64,000 bases of DNA from Pantoea dispersa (GTDB lineage Bacteria > Pseudomonadota > Gammaproteobacteria > Enterobacterales > Enterobacteriaceae). Both the position numbers and the translations under genes were made by a program. Position 1 is the stretch's first letter. Every line of letters begins with the position of its first letter. Under the pieces are notes generated by a model. The model was not told where the DNA came from, searched no databases, and worked only from the letters and a program-made list of their open reading frames with translations. Shown in pieces: positions 51,608 through 61,658 of the stretch. Where the stretch lies: contig NZ_SCKT01000002.1 in NCBI RefSeq assembly GCF_014155765.1, positions 218,427 through 282,426 on the forward strand, written 5' to 3'.

Positions 51608-52387
51608 TCAGAAGGTGTAGCTAAAGCCGACCGTGCCGGTGACCTGATCGCGCCGGGACACAATCGGGCTGTCCGCGGCGCGATCGCCCAGCCAGCTGTA
51701 ACCCGCGCTGACCAGCGTGCCCCAGTGAGCATCAAACTGGTGGCTCCAGGTGAGCGTAGTCGCAACACCATAGAAGCCGCCGCCGGCATCGTAGCGTGAA
51801 AACCGGCTGCGGCTGCTCTGGACATCGCTCACGCCATACCAGGTATTCATATAACGTGCATCGCCAAACAGCGCCGCCGTCTGCAATGCAACGGTATCGC
51901 TGTCGCGCTGGAGGGGCACCAGCGTAACGGATGCCTGATAGTTCACGCCCTGATCATCGCTGAGCGGCAGCACCGCTTTGCCCTCTGCGCTCAGCCACGG
52001 CGTGAGCTGCCAGCCCAGCGCCAGTGCAGTGTTCACCGTCGCACTGATGTTTCCCATGCCTTGCAGCCGGCTGGCGCCGTCCCGCCACATTGAATCTTTA
52101 TCGCTTCGGCCCAGGCCATAACCCAGCGTGTGTTCCAGATAAAACCCGCTGTCGCTCTGCAGGTCGTACCCGATGCCTTTCTGGGCATCAGCAAAAAATG
52201 CGCCATCTCTGGCCTGGAAAATCGGTACCGGCTGCACCCGTGTTTTATTCGATCCGCTGTAGCGTGGCGCGAATTGCGCCCCTGCGCCGAGCGTCAGGCT
52301 GGTCTGTGCGTCACCATCCGCCCTGGCGGCAGCGGAAATCATGAGTAGCAGATGGGTCATGTACATCAGCGTTTTTCTGGTTATCAT
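51608..52387 (-). CDS. MipA/OmpV family outer-membrane protein
   Basis: A 259-residue outer-membrane barrel protein. A signal peptide (MITRKTLMYMTHLLLMISAAARA) is followed by SLTLGAGAQFAPRYSGSNKTRVQPVPIFQ, the MipA/OmpV opening, alternating beta strands, and a final VGFSYTF with terminal Phe. The family includes MltA-interacting proteins, but many members are tied to two-component systems and drug or metal response. It is divergent from the two-component/RND operon at 52513, so it may be under the same regulator. Confidence 0.88.
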   Translation of the reverse strand: MITRKTLMYMTHLLLMISAAARADGDAQTSLTLGAGAQFAPRYSGSNKTRVQPVPIFQARDGAFFADAQKGIGYDLQSDSGFYLEHTLGYGLGRSDKDSMWRDGASRLQGMGNISATVNTALALGWQLTPWLSAEGKAVLPLSDDQGVNYQASVTLVPLQRDSDTVALQTAALFGDARYMNTWYGVSDVQSSRSRFSRYDAGGGFYGVATTLTWSHQFDAHWGTLVSAGYSWLGDRAADSPIVSRRDQVTGTVGFSYTF

Positions 52388-52512
52388 CGTGTCACCTCTT
52401 TATCGGTCCGTTTACCGCCCCTTGCCCGGGCAGCCGCAGCGCGAAGCCGAAGTATCCCGGGGCTGTGTCAACAAACAGCCAGGGATTTATGAAGAAACTG
52501 TCAAGGTGAGTT

Positions 52513-53208
52513 ATGCAGACCAAAAATATCCTGATTATTGAGGACGACGCTGACGCGGCTGAGGTGCTGGAGGCGTATCTGCTACGGGAAAATTATGCGG
52601 TGCGTGTTGCCGCGGATGGCCTGAGCGGACTTGAGCTGGCCCTGCGCTGGCAGCCCGATCTGATTTTGCTTGATGTGATGCTGCCCGGCCTGAACGGCAC
52701 CGAGGTGCTGGCAAAACTCCGGCGCAGCAGCGAGGTGCCGGTGATTATGGTCACGGCCATGGGCGATACGCCCGATCGCATCGGTGCCCTGCGCTACGGC
52801 GCGGATGATTATGTGGTCAAGCCTTATCATCCCGGCGAAGTAGTGGCACGCGTGCAGGCAGTGCTGCGGCGCAGCGCGGTAAAAACGCCGCAGGAAGAGA
52901 TCCTGCGCTGGCAGGGGCTGGAGGTGAACAGCGGCGCGATGACGGTTACCGTCACGCAGGCCTCGGGTAACGTGCTTTGCGTTGATACCACGCCAACCGA
53001 ATTCACGCTGCTGGTCACGCTGATGCGCGCACCGGTGCGCGCGCTGAGCCGCCCGTTTTTGCTGGAGCAGTGTATGCCGGACAGCGACGCGCTGGAGCGG
53101 GTGATTGATACCCACGTGTATAACCTGCGCAAAAAGCTGGAGGCGGCCGGTATGGCGGGCGTGCTGCTCAACGTGCGCGGCGTAGGCTACCGGTTCCGCC
53201 AGCCATGA
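52513..53208 (+). CDS. OmpR-family response regulator
   Basis: A 231-residue response regulator: receiver with acidic pair EDDAD, phospho-acceptor Asp in LILLDVMLPG, and Lys in DDYVVKPYHPGE, followed by a winged-helix DNA-binding domain (VDTTPTEFTLLVTLMRAP, DTHVYNLRKKLEAAG, GVGYRFRQP). It overlaps the histidine kinase gene by 4 bases and would control the RND genes that follow and perhaps the divergent MipA gene. Ribosome site AAGGTGAG. Confidence 0.93.
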   Translation: MQTKNILIIEDDADAAEVLEAYLLRENYAVRVAADGLSGLELALRWQPDLILLDVMLPGLNGTEVLAKLRRSSEVPVIMVTAMGDTPDRIGALRYGADDYVVKPYHPGEVVARVQAVLRRSAVKTPQEEILRWQGLEVNSGAMTVTVTQASGNVLCVDTTPTEFTLLVTLMRAPVRALSRPFLLEQCMPDSDALERVIDTHVYNLRKKLEAAGMAGVLLNVRGVGYRFRQP

Positions 53209-54377
53209 CAGAAAAATCTCCACAAACGCTCTGGCGCTGGCTTTGTCTGCGCATTCTGACGCTGGCTATCGGTACCGTGGTACTGATTGCTTTGTGCATG
53301 TGGCTGCGCTTCACGGTGCAATACCTGTGGATCACGCACCATATGCCGCCGGCGGTTCTGCGTGAATTTCTCGCCCTGCGTGCGCATCCGGAACGCGATC
53401 CCGCGCGCTTTCACCAGATCATTGATAGCTGGTGGGGCATACGCTACTCCGATCCGTCCATTGCTTCCTCGGACTGGATCACCGTCGGCATCCTGGTGCT
53501 GGTGACCATTCCGTTTATTGCCTATTTCGGGCTGCGTCACGCGCGCCCGCTTTCTGCACAGTTCAGCCAGCTCAGACGAGCGGCAGACCAGGTGACCGCA
53601 GGCGATTTCGGTGCGCAGGCGGCGTTAACGCCGGCAGCGCCCGCCGAACTGGCGCAGTTCGCGCACAACTTCAACGCGATGACGCGCCAGCTGGCGCGTT
53701 ACGACAAAGAGCTGCGTACGTCGCATGTCGCCATGGCGCATGAGCTGCGGTCGCCGCTCAACGCCGCCATGGTGCGTCTGCAGGCGCTGCTTGATGGCGT
53801 ATTCAGCGCTGACTCACGTCAGCTCGCCCTGATCATGGCGCAGCTCAGTTGTCTGCACCGGCTGATCGATGAGCTGCATCTGCTGTCACTGGCGGATGCC
53901 GGCCAGCTCACACTGGAGAAAGTCCGCTGCAACCCGGCCGATATCCTGCGCGAGCGCTTACAATGGATCAAACCGCAGCTGGATGAAGCGCGCATCAGCA
54001 CCGGGGTAGCGCTGGCTGAAGAGACATTGCTGCCGGTCGATCCGTTCCGTCTCGGGCAGGTTTTCACCATCCTGCTGGAAAACGCCCTGCGCTATGCCGG
54101 AAGCGGCAGCCAGCTGCAGCTGCGCACGCGCAACACCGTTGATTATTACGAAATCATCGTGCAGGACAGCGGCCCGGGCGTTCCTGCGGCGTTTCTGGCG
54201 TTGATGTTTGAGCGCTTTGCGCGCGGTGAGGCGTCACGCGCCCGCCACTCGGGCGGCAGCGGGCTGGGCCTGTCGATTGCGCGGGCGATTTGCCAGGCGC
54301 ACGGCGGCACGATTAATGCCACGCTGCCGGCAACGGGAGGCTTGCAGGTACAGATTTTGTTGCCGCGCAACGCCTGA
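53205..54377 (+). CDS. Membrane sensor histidine kinase
   Basis: A 390-residue kinase with two helices (about 16-36 and 87-107) around a periplasmic loop of some 50 residues, a HAMP domain, the H-box MAHELRSPLNAAM, and a HATPase domain (LLENALRYAGSG, DSGPGVP, GGSGLGLSIARAI). The small periplasmic loop suggests sensing near or in the membrane. It forms a pair with the regulator before it. The gene is followed after about 100 bases by the RND adaptor gene. Confidence 0.92.
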   Translation: MTEKSPQTLWRWLCLRILTLAIGTVVLIALCMWLRFTVQYLWITHHMPPAVLREFLALRAHPERDPARFHQIIDSWWGIRYSDPSIASSDWITVGILVLVTIPFIAYFGLRHARPLSAQFSQLRRAADQVTAGDFGAQAALTPAAPAELAQFAHNFNAMTRQLARYDKELRTSHVAMAHELRSPLNAAMVRLQALLDGVFSADSRQLALIMAQLSCLHRLIDELHLLSLADAGQLTLEKVRCNPADILRERLQWIKPQLDEARISTGVALAEETLLPVDPFRLGQVFTILLENALRYAGSGSQLQLRTRNTVDYYEIIVQDSGPGVPAAFLALMFERFARGEASRARHSGGSGLGLSIARAICQAHGGTINATLPATGGLQVQILLPRNA

Positions 54378-54474
54378 CGTTGTTGCCCTTCTTGACACGC
54401 TCTTGATGGAACATCGCCGGATTCTTGATAATCGCACGGTGTAATGGCGCAAATACCGATAAAGGAATTGCGCC

Positions 54475-55644
54475 ATGACCGACGAGCTTCCCTGCCTGAT
54501 CAAACAGGGTGTGCGCCACCTGCTTAATCCGCGCCACCTGGTTTCCCTGCTGCCGCTGCTGCCCTGTCTGCTGCTGACGGCCCTGCTGCTGACCGGCTGT
54601 GACCGCAAGCGTTCACCCACGCCGCCGCCACCGCGTCCGGTAAAGTTCATCACGGTTGGCCCGCCCACGCCCGCCGGGCAGCAAACCCTGACCGGCGAGA
54701 TCCGCGCGCACGATGAAACCTCGCTCAGTTTCAGGCTGGAGGGGCGGATTCTGACGCGCAGCGCCGATGTCGGCAGCCGCTTCAGGCAGGGAGAGACGCT
54801 CGCGGTGCTTGACAGCCCCGGCGCGCTGAATCAGCTGGCGAGCGCACAGGCGGAGCTGAACAGCAGCCGCGCGGCCGAAAAGGTGGCGGCCCTCAATCTG
54901 CACCGCATGCGGCTGCTGATGCCGTCCGGGGCAATTGCCCGTGCTCAGCTCGATAGCGCCAGCGCCGACTGGCAGGCTGCGCTGGCGCGGCGGCAGAGTA
55001 GTGAAGCGGCATTGAAAAATGCGCAGGATAGCCTGCGCTGGACCCACCTCACCGCGCCTGACGATGGCGTGGTGACGGGCGTCAGCGCCGCAGCCGGTCA
55101 GGTGGTCAGCGCCGGGCAGACGGTGTTTACCGTTGCGACCGGCACAGGCCGTGACGTGGTATTTGATGTTGCCACACCTGAAACCCTCGATCGCCGGGCC
55201 AGTGCCCGTTTCCGCGTTGCGCTATTGCAGAATCCGTCCGTGATGGCCGAAGCGCACCTGCGTGACGTCAGTCCACAGGCCGACGCCCAGACACGCAGCT
55301 GGCGGGTGCGCATCACACTGGACAATCCTCCCGCAGAGATGGTGCTGGGCGCCAGCGTCGCCGTCACCCTGCCGCTGATTGACACGACGGCGGATGCGGT
55401 GATGGCGATTCCGGCCACCGCGCTGACCCGCCAGGCCGGCCAGCCGGCGGTATTTATTCTCGACCCGGTGAAAAACTGCGTTATCCGGCGCACGGTCGCG
55501 ATTGCCGGCTACACGGCAGATGCGGTATGGATTCGCGCCGGCATCATGCCGGGCGATCGGGTGATCACGGCGGGCGTCAGAAGCCTGCGTGACGGTGAAC
55601 GCGTTGCCGGCAGCCAGGAGGACCAGCATGAAACCGGCGTTTAA
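54475..55644 (+). CDS. RND efflux periplasmic adaptor (membrane fusion lipoprotein)
   Basis: A 389-residue membrane fusion protein. An N-terminal helix ends in the lipobox LLTG-C, so it is a lipoprotein anchored in the inner membrane; about 40 residues lie before that Cys, which is long. Then come the lipoyl/barrel-sandwich halves (RILTRSADVGSRFRQGE, and TAPDDGVVTGVSAAAGQVVSAGQ), a short hairpin, and the beta-barrel domain. It overlaps the pump gene by 17 bases. No outer-membrane channel gene is in the operon, so TolC from elsewhere is likely used. Confidence 0.9.
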   Translation: MTDELPCLIKQGVRHLLNPRHLVSLLPLLPCLLLTALLLTGCDRKRSPTPPPPRPVKFITVGPPTPAGQQTLTGEIRAHDETSLSFRLEGRILTRSADVGSRFRQGETLAVLDSPGALNQLASAQAELNSSRAAEKVAALNLHRMRLLMPSGAIARAQLDSASADWQAALARRQSSEAALKNAQDSLRWTHLTAPDDGVVTGVSAAAGQVVSAGQTVFTVATGTGRDVVFDVATPETLDRRASARFRVALLQNPSVMAEAHLRDVSPQADAQTRSWRVRITLDNPPAEMVLGASVAVTLPLIDTTADAVMAIPATALTRQAGQPAVFILDPVKNCVIRRTVAIAGYTADAVWIRAGIMPGDRVITAGVRSLRDGERVAGSQEDQHETGV

Positions 55645-58600
55645 TCTTTCTGCCTGGGCGCTGAAGCAGCAGCAGCTGATGGCCTTTCTTATGCTGCTGA
55701 TTGTGGCAGCAGGCATCGTCAGCTATGAAAAACTCTCGCGCAACGAAGATCCGGCGTTCACCATCAAAACTGCAGTGGTGTCTGCGCAGTGGCCAGGTGC
55801 CGACATCAACGATACGGTCAGACTGGTCACCGATCCGCTGGAGAAAAAGCTGCAGGAAATTCCCTGGCTGGATTATGTGCAGAGTGAAACGCACGCTGGC
55901 CGCACGGTCATTTTCGTCAATCTGCGTGATGACACCCCGCCCGCGCAGGTGGCCGGCATCTGGTACCAGGTGCGTAAAAAAATGCAGGATGTGACCCCGG
56001 CTTTGCCGCAGGGCGTGCAGGGCCCGGCGGTCAACGATGAGTTTGACGATACCTTTGGCACGATTTACGGCTTCACCGCTGACGGTTTTTCTCCGCGTGA
56101 GCTGCGGGACCGGGTGGACGATATTCGCCGCGATCTGATGAGTCTGCCGGATGTGGGTAAGCTCCAGCTACTGGGCGAGCAGGAAGAGCAACTGGTGGTG
56201 GCCTTTTCCCCGCGCCAGCTGTCCGCTATGGGACTGGATTTGCAGCAGGTAGCAGAGGCGCTGCGGGCGCAGAACGTCGTCGAGCCGGCGGGCAGCGTGC
56301 GCACCGCCACCGATAACATCGCCCTGCGCGTGAGCGGCGCGTTCAACAGCGAGGCGAGCCTGCGGGCGGTTACGCTGCGCGTTAACGATCGCTATGTTCC
56401 ACTGACGGCGATCGCCACCATCACGCGCCGCCCCGCCGAACCGCCTGCCCCGCTTTTTCGCGTTAACGGCCAGCCGGCCATCGGACTGGCCGTGTCGATG
56501 GCCGCCACCGGTAACATGCTGGATTTTGGCCAGGCACTGCGGGCGCGCATGGAGAGCGAAGCCAGCCAGCTGCCGCACGGCATTGAGATGACGCGCATCG
56601 CCGATCAGTCAGCGGTAGTGCAACAGGCGGTCAGCGGATTTGTCGATGTGCTGGGCGAGGCAGTGATCATCGTGCTGGCGGTTTCGTTTGTCTCGCTGGG
56701 ACTGCGCGCCGGCCTGGTGGTCGCGGCGGCGATCCCGCTGGTGCTCGCCATGACGTTTATCGGCATGCATCTGGCCGGTATCGGCCTGCAGCGCATCTCG
56801 CTGGGCGCACTGATCGTGGCGCTGGGCCTGCTGGTGGACGATGCAATGATCACGGTGGAAACCATGGTGGCGCGGCTGGAGGCCGGCGATTCCCGTACCG
56901 GCGCAGCGACCTGGGCGTTCAGTACCACCGCCTTCCCGATGCTGACCGGTACGCTGGTGATGATTGCCGGTTTTATTCCGGTCGGCTTTGCCGCATCCAG
57001 CGCGGGAGAATATTGCTATACCCTGTTTGCGGTGGTGCTGATGGCGCTCATCAGCTCATGGCTGGTGGCGGTGCTGTTTTCACCGCTGACCGGCAGCTGG
57101 CTGTTGCCGGCCACGCTAAAGCAGCACCGCGCCGGAAACGGGCGCCTCAGCCAGTGCTATCGCCGCCTGCTGAGCAGCGTGCTGCGCCACCGCATGCTGA
57201 CACTGGCGATGGCGATGCTGGCCGGCGTCGGCACCACGTATATGCAGGGCGAGTTTTTCCCGGCCTCCGATCGGCCTGAGCTGCTGGTGGGCCTGGCGCT
57301 GCCGGCCAGTGCGTCGCAGCAGGCCACCCTGCGTCAGGTGCAACGCCTTGAGCGGATTGTCTCCGCCAGCCGGGATGTTGACCACTATTCGTCTTACGTC
57401 GGCACCGGTGCGATACGCTTCTACCTGCCCATGGATGTACTGCTGGACGATGAAAACAGCGCTCAGCTGGTGGTGGTGGCCAAAAGCCTGGCCGCCCGTG
57501 AACGACTGCAGCGCTCGCTGGATGCGGTGCTTGCCCGGGATTTCAGCGACATCACCACGCGCGTCGCGCCGCTCGAGCTCGGTCCGCCGGTAGGCTGGCC
57601 GATTCGTTATCGCATCAGCGGGCCGGATTATCGCCAGGTGCAGCAGCTGGCAGAGCGGCTGGCCGCCGCGCTCGGCAGCTCAGCGCTGACGCGTGACGTC
57701 AATCAAACCGCCGGTGAGCCCGAACGCGTAATCACCTTGCAGGTGAATCAGACGACAGCGCGCGCAGCCGGCCTCTCTTCTGACCTGATTGCTCAGTATC
57801 TGCATACGCTCTGGTCAGGAACGCTGATCACCACGGTACGCGATCGCAACCGGCTGATTGATGTGGTGCTACAGGGCAACGCTGCAGCGCGCCATGACCT
57901 GAGCAGCCTGTCCGGACTGCTGCTAACCGCGCCGTCGGGCGCAAAAATTCCGCTGACGCAGGTCGCAACACCGCAGTGGGGGCTGGAGGATCCCGTTATC
58001 TGGCGACGCCAGCGCCTGCCGTTTATCACCGTTCAGACCGATACGGCGCCGGGTTTGCGCGCGGAAGCCGTCTCCGCCGCCCTCACGCCGCTGATTGCCA
58101 CCTTCAGGGCCAGCTTGCCGGCCGGTTACCGCCTGAACGAGGACGGGGCGGTAGCAGAGTCTGACAAGGGCAACCAGTCGGTGATCGCTATCCTGCCGGT
58201 CACGCAGTTCTGCATGCTGCTGCTGCTGATGTTACAACTGCGGCGGATTTCCCGCATGCTGCTGGCCCTGCTGATGGCGCCCTTTGGTCTGCCGGGCATT
58301 GTGCTGGCCATGCTGCCGACCGGCACACCGATGGGGTTTGTGGCGCTGCTGGGTGTTATTGCTCTGGCTGGCATGATCATCCGCAACGCGGTGATCCTGA
58401 TCAGCGAGGCAGATAACAACGTTGATGCAGGTATGCCGCCGGATGCCGCCATTGCGGCTGCCGCCGAACACCGCGCACGGCCGATCGTGCTTACCGCCAG
58501 CGCAGCGATTCTCGGTATGATCCCCATCTCGCGTCAGGTTTTCTGGGGACCGATGGCGCTGGCGATTATCGGTGGGCTGTTAGTGGCGACGCTGGTGACG

Positions 58601-58696
58601 CTCACGGTCTTACCCGCCGCGATGAGTCTGGTGATGCAGGCAGCAGCCCGTCGTGACAAACTGAAATCGCTGCGCTGGCGGCCGTTCAGAAAATAA
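55628..58696 (+). CDS. RND efflux pump permease
   Basis: A 1022-residue RND transporter with 12 helices and two large periplasmic loops. The proton-relay Asp pair is in GLLVDDAMITVE (helix 4), and the helix 10 site is RNAVILISEADN, without the usual Lys but with polar residues. The N-terminus (LSAWALKQQQLMAFLMLLIVAAG) and RNEDPAF are typical of HAE1-like pumps of the TriC/MexK-like branch. Start ATG 55628 overlaps the adaptor gene. Substrates could be drugs, detergents or metals; sequence does not tell. Confidence 0.92.
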   Translation: MKPAFNLSAWALKQQQLMAFLMLLIVAAGIVSYEKLSRNEDPAFTIKTAVVSAQWPGADINDTVRLVTDPLEKKLQEIPWLDYVQSETHAGRTVIFVNLRDDTPPAQVAGIWYQVRKKMQDVTPALPQGVQGPAVNDEFDDTFGTIYGFTADGFSPRELRDRVDDIRRDLMSLPDVGKLQLLGEQEEQLVVAFSPRQLSAMGLDLQQVAEALRAQNVVEPAGSVRTATDNIALRVSGAFNSEASLRAVTLRVNDRYVPLTAIATITRRPAEPPAPLFRVNGQPAIGLAVSMAATGNMLDFGQALRARMESEASQLPHGIEMTRIADQSAVVQQAVSGFVDVLGEAVIIVLAVSFVSLGLRAGLVVAAAIPLVLAMTFIGMHLAGIGLQRISLGALIVALGLLVDDAMITVETMVARLEAGDSRTGAATWAFSTTAFPMLTGTLVMIAGFIPVGFAASSAGEYCYTLFAVVLMALISSWLVAVLFSPLTGSWLLPATLKQHRAGNGRLSQCYRRLLSSVLRHRMLTLAMAMLAGVGTTYMQGEFFPASDRPELLVGLALPASASQQATLRQVQRLERIVSASRDVDHYSSYVGTGAIRFYLPMDVLLDDENSAQLVVVAKSLAARERLQRSLDAVLARDFSDITTRVAPLELGPPVGWPIRYRISGPDYRQVQQLAERLAAALGSSALTRDVNQTAGEPERVITLQVNQTTARAAGLSSDLIAQYLHTLWSGTLITTVRDRNRLIDVVLQGNAAARHDLSSLSGLLLTAPSGAKIPLTQVATPQWGLEDPVIWRRQRLPFITVQTDTAPGLRAEAVSAALTPLIATFRASLPAGYRLNEDGAVAESDKGNQSVIAILPVTQFCMLLLLMLQLRRISRMLLALLMAPFGLPGIVLAMLPTGTPMGFVALLGVIALAGMIIRNAVILISEADNNVDAGMPPDAAIAAAAEHRARPIVLTASAAILGMIPISRQVFWGPMALAIIGGLLVATLVTLTVLPAAMSLVMQAAARRDKLKSLRWRPFRK

Positions 58697-58827
58697 CCGC
58701 CAGCTGGTCAGCTCAGCTGGCACGGGGCAACGAAAGGTTTATCCACAGGGTTCCGGGCGGGATATGCACGCCAGATGTGGACAGTATCAGGAAAGAACGC
58801 GCAGCACCGGCTGCGCGTGGTCACGGG

Positions 58828-60057
58828 CTATTTCACTACCGGATGCTTCTCCTGCTGTAGCGCCTTCATGAAGGTGTCGCTGAGATGCAGATGCTGACGC
58901 ACCAGCGCCGGTGGCGTGCTGGCCAGCCACTGGTTAAGCGAAATATCCGCGTAATAATCGCTTTTAAACAGTTCCAGAAAGCGCAGCGGCTCGTCACCCG
59001 TGTTTTCGATATAGTGACCCATGGCAAAGGGCACGTAGCCGACATCACCGGCGCGGAAGTCAAACGTACGCGCCTGACCCGACGAGGCAAACACGCCCAT
59101 CCGCCCCTGACCTTCCAGATAGTATTGCCATTCGTCGTCATTGGGATGCCAGTGCAGTTCGCGCATCGCGCCGGGAGCCAGTTCCACCAGCGCGGCGGCG
59201 ATGGTTTTCGATACCGTAAAATTACTGGAATCAGTAATGCGTACCGTGCCGCCCGGCAGCGTCAACGGCTTCTGCGCCAGCATTTTATGCGAGAAGACCT
59301 GTTTCGATTTCACCCCGCCGCTCACCGCCGAGGCCGCCGCGCCGTCAGGTGCCTGCCCGGCAAAGATGTACTCCTCTTCTGGCGAGGGCAGCGTGTTAAA
59401 CACCTCAGCCGGCACGCCAAAGTTTTTTGCCAGCACTTCGGGCGGGATATGTTTGAACCAGTCGCTGAGCAGAAAGGTACTGTCTTCATCGAAATTGCCG
59501 TTGTCGAAGGCCAGCAGGAATTCACAGCCGTCCGGCCCAAGGCCCTGGATTGAGTGCGGCACGCCCGGCGGGAAATACCATAAATCGCCCACGCCGACGT
59601 CATCGACAAACCAGCCACCTGCGGTATCCAGCGCGGTGATGCGCGCATTGCCGTACAGCATGTAGGCCCACTCGCCCTCTTTATGCCAGTGCAGTTCGCG
59701 GATGCCCCCCTTATCCAGCCGCATATCGACGCCAGCAATGGTGGTGGAAATGCCCAGTTCGCGCTGCGTCACCTGGCGCGTCCAGCCGCCGCTGCCCTTG
59801 CGCACATGCGCATCGCTAAACGAAAAGCGCAGGTTGGGTAACGTGCCGCTGTCGGTTGCTGGCGGATCGACCAGATCCGGATTCAGTGCTTCGCGCACCG
59901 GATCGTGCGGGCCAGGATCGCGCGGATGGTTGGGATCATTCGCCGGATAAGTCGCCACCTTGCCGTCGTGGGCATGGACCTTGCCGGCCGCCAGCGCCAC
60001 GGTGCCACCAGCCGCGAAGGCCATAAAGCTTCTGCGAGATAAGTTTTCCAGTTTCAT
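58828..60057 (-). CDS. Tat-exported bicupin, oxalate decarboxylase-like
   Basis: A 409-residue bicupin. The N-terminus has a Tat-type signal ([20 protein letters not shown]). Cupin 1 has the Mn ligands in [14 protein letters not shown] and cupin 2 in [17 protein letters not shown]. The lid that separates decarboxylase from oxidase activity reads D-E-D-S-T here, like the S-E-N-S-T of Bacillus OxdC, so its Glu is kept and decarboxylation of oxalate to formate and CO2 is expected. Start ATG 60057 gives the Tat signal. Monocistronic. Confidence 0.88.
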   Translation of the reverse strand: MKLENLSRRSFMAFAAGGTVALAAGKVHAHDGKVATYPANDPNHPRDPGPHDPVREALNPDLVDPPATDSGTLPNLRFSFSDAHVRKGSGGWTRQVTQRELGISTTIAGVDMRLDKGGIRELHWHKEGEWAYMLYGNARITALDTAGGWFVDDVGVGDLWYFPPGVPHSIQGLGPDGCEFLLAFDNGNFDEDSTFLLSDWFKHIPPEVLAKNFGVPAEVFNTLPSPEEEYIFAGQAPDGAAASAVSGGVKSKQVFSHKMLAQKPLTLPGGTVRITDSSNFTVSKTIAAALVELAPGAMRELHWHPNDDEWQYYLEGQGRMGVFASSGQARTFDFRAGDVGYVPFAMGHYIENTGDEPLRFLELFKSDYYADISLNQWLASTPPALVRQHLHLSDTFMKALQQEKHPVVK

Positions 60058-60368
60058 ACCTGCTGTCTTCCTCAGTTTCTTATGGTTTGTGTCATGCCCC
60101 TTAACCATAATCAAACTGTGGCTTCCGCCAACCTTGTGTCACCGCTGAAATCAATAGAAAACCTTTATCATCGCGTAATCCCGCTCTTCACCCGCCTCAC
60201 GCCATTTGCGCTTCGTTGAGATCGCGTTGACGTTCAGGTTATATCAGCCGACAAATAAGGCACAAAGTGATTAAATCCCCTGCTTGATTAAGCAATTTTT
60301 TTAATGATAGCTCGCCGCAAAAGTTAATTTAATGTTACAAAAGAATCGCAATTGCAATAATTACCCGG
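60058..60368. other. Intergenic region upstream of the bicupin gene
   Basis: About 310 bases between two minus-strand genes, with no gene. It holds the promoter region of the bicupin and the end of the flavoprotein transcript. An A+T-rich stretch lies at 60290-60360. No clear terminator seen. Confidence 0.55.
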
Positions 60369-61568
60369 CTACGTTTTTTCTCCGGCGAGACGTGGCCGTT
60401 CCGGGCGGAAGCCCATGCCAATCAATCGGCCAAACAGATGACGTAAAAACGGATAGCGGCTGATGAGCTGCGGAACCTTACTGGGCGTGGTACGCGGGCG
60501 CTTGCCGCTGCTCATTTTGATCTGCAGGAATTGCGTCGCCACCGTCGGAAACTGCCGCCGCCGCTGCACGTTCTCCAAATCGCGCAGCGTGAGCGTGCCG
60601 TTTTGCAACGGCCGCGTCAGATAATTGGCGCTGGCCACCGCGTCCTGAATCGCCAGGTTCACGCCCACGCCGCCAATCGGTGACATCGCATGTGCGGCAT
60701 CGCCAATGCACAGCACGCCGGGCTTCATCCATTTGTCCAGCCGATCGATACGAATGGATAACAGACTCAGCTGCTGCCACTCCTGCAGCTGCGCCATGCG
60801 CGCCACGCTGAACGGCGCAACCTCTGCCATGCGGTTTTTCAGCGCGTCGAGCCCGGCCTGCTTCAGCGCCTCGAATTCGCCTTTCTGAATGGTGAATCCA
60901 CACTGCCAGTATTCGCCGCGGTCAATGACGATGAAGTTTTGCTTCGGCCCCTTGTGGCCCATCCCCAGCTCGAGGTCGTCCGGCTGTTTATCCAGCCGGA
61001 ACCACACCACATCGCGTGGAGCACCGAAGCTTTTACCCACCAGCCCGGCTTTCTGCCGCACCGCCGAGCGACGGCCATCAGCGCCTATTACCAGCGGCGC
61101 GTGAATTTCGTGACCTTGTAACGTTTTCACGCCTGCGATTACGCCGTCCTGATAGAGAAAATCGTCAAAACCGGTGGATTGCAGCAGCGTGAAACCGGGA
61201 TAGTGCGCCGCCTGGGCGGCGAGGAAAGTGAGGAAGTCCCACTGCGGCATGAAGGCGATAAAACGGCAGCGCAACGGCAGACGGGAGAAATCGGCCATGG
61301 TGATCTCCTGCCCGCCTACTTCCGCCTGTAACTTCTCCGCGCGCTGATGCGGCAGCGCCAGCAGCGCGTCGAGCAGACCCAGCTGGTGCATGATCTCCAG
61401 GGTTGAGGGATGAATGGTGTCGCCGCGAAAATCGCGCAGAAAATCGGCGTGCTTCTCAATCACGACCGCGCGCAGGCCGGCGCGCGTCAGTAAATAGGCC
61501 AGCATTAAGCCGGCCGGACCGCCGCCGACGATACAGCAGTCGGCGTTTATCACCTGTGGAGACGGCAT
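60369..61568 (-). CDS. FAD-dependent aromatic-type monooxygenase (UbiH/PHBH-like)
   Basis: A 399-residue class A flavoprotein hydroxylase: the FAD motif IVGGGPAGLMLAYLL near residue 13, the DG motif LVIGADGRRSAVRQKAG, and the GD motif CIGDAAHAMSPIGGVGVNLAIQDA. It resembles small FAD-monooxygenases of the aromatic hydroxylase type. A near-consensus Fur box lies 25-39 bases before the start, so it is probably made under iron shortage. That links it with siderophore or iron-free redox metabolism; the substrate is unknown. Confidence 0.88.
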   Translation of the reverse strand: MPSPQVINADCCIVGGGPAGLMLAYLLTRAGLRAVVIEKHADFLRDFRGDTIHPSTLEIMHQLGLLDALLALPHQRAEKLQAEVGGQEITMADFSRLPLRCRFIAFMPQWDFLTFLAAQAAHYPGFTLLQSTGFDDFLYQDGVIAGVKTLQGHEIHAPLVIGADGRRSAVRQKAGLVGKSFGAPRDVVWFRLDKQPDDLELGMGHKGPKQNFIVIDRGEYWQCGFTIQKGEFEALKQAGLDALKNRMAEVAPFSVARMAQLQEWQQLSLLSIRIDRLDKWMKPGVLCIGDAAHAMSPIGGVGVNLAIQDAVASANYLTRPLQNGTLTLRDLENVQRRRQFPTVATQFLQIKMSSGKRPRTTPSKVPQLISRYPFLRHLFGRLIGMGFRPERPRLAGEKT

Positions 61569-61592
61569 GATATCCTCATCAATCGCTATATA

Positions 61593-61607
61593 TGATAATT
61601 GTTATCA
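61593..61607. promoter_or_regulatory. Fur box TGATAAT-T-GTTATCA
   Basis: It matches the 7-1-7 Fur consensus TGATAAT-N-ATTATCA in 13 of 14 informative positions, and the perfect inverted repeat ATGATAA-TTG-TTATCAT spans 61592-61608. It lies directly upstream of the flavoprotein gene, amid TATATA stretches that can serve as its -10. Confidence 0.85.
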
Positions 61608-61658
61608 TTTATATAGCATCTGCGCGTCACCAGGGTGATGATAAATGCCGCAGTCAGA

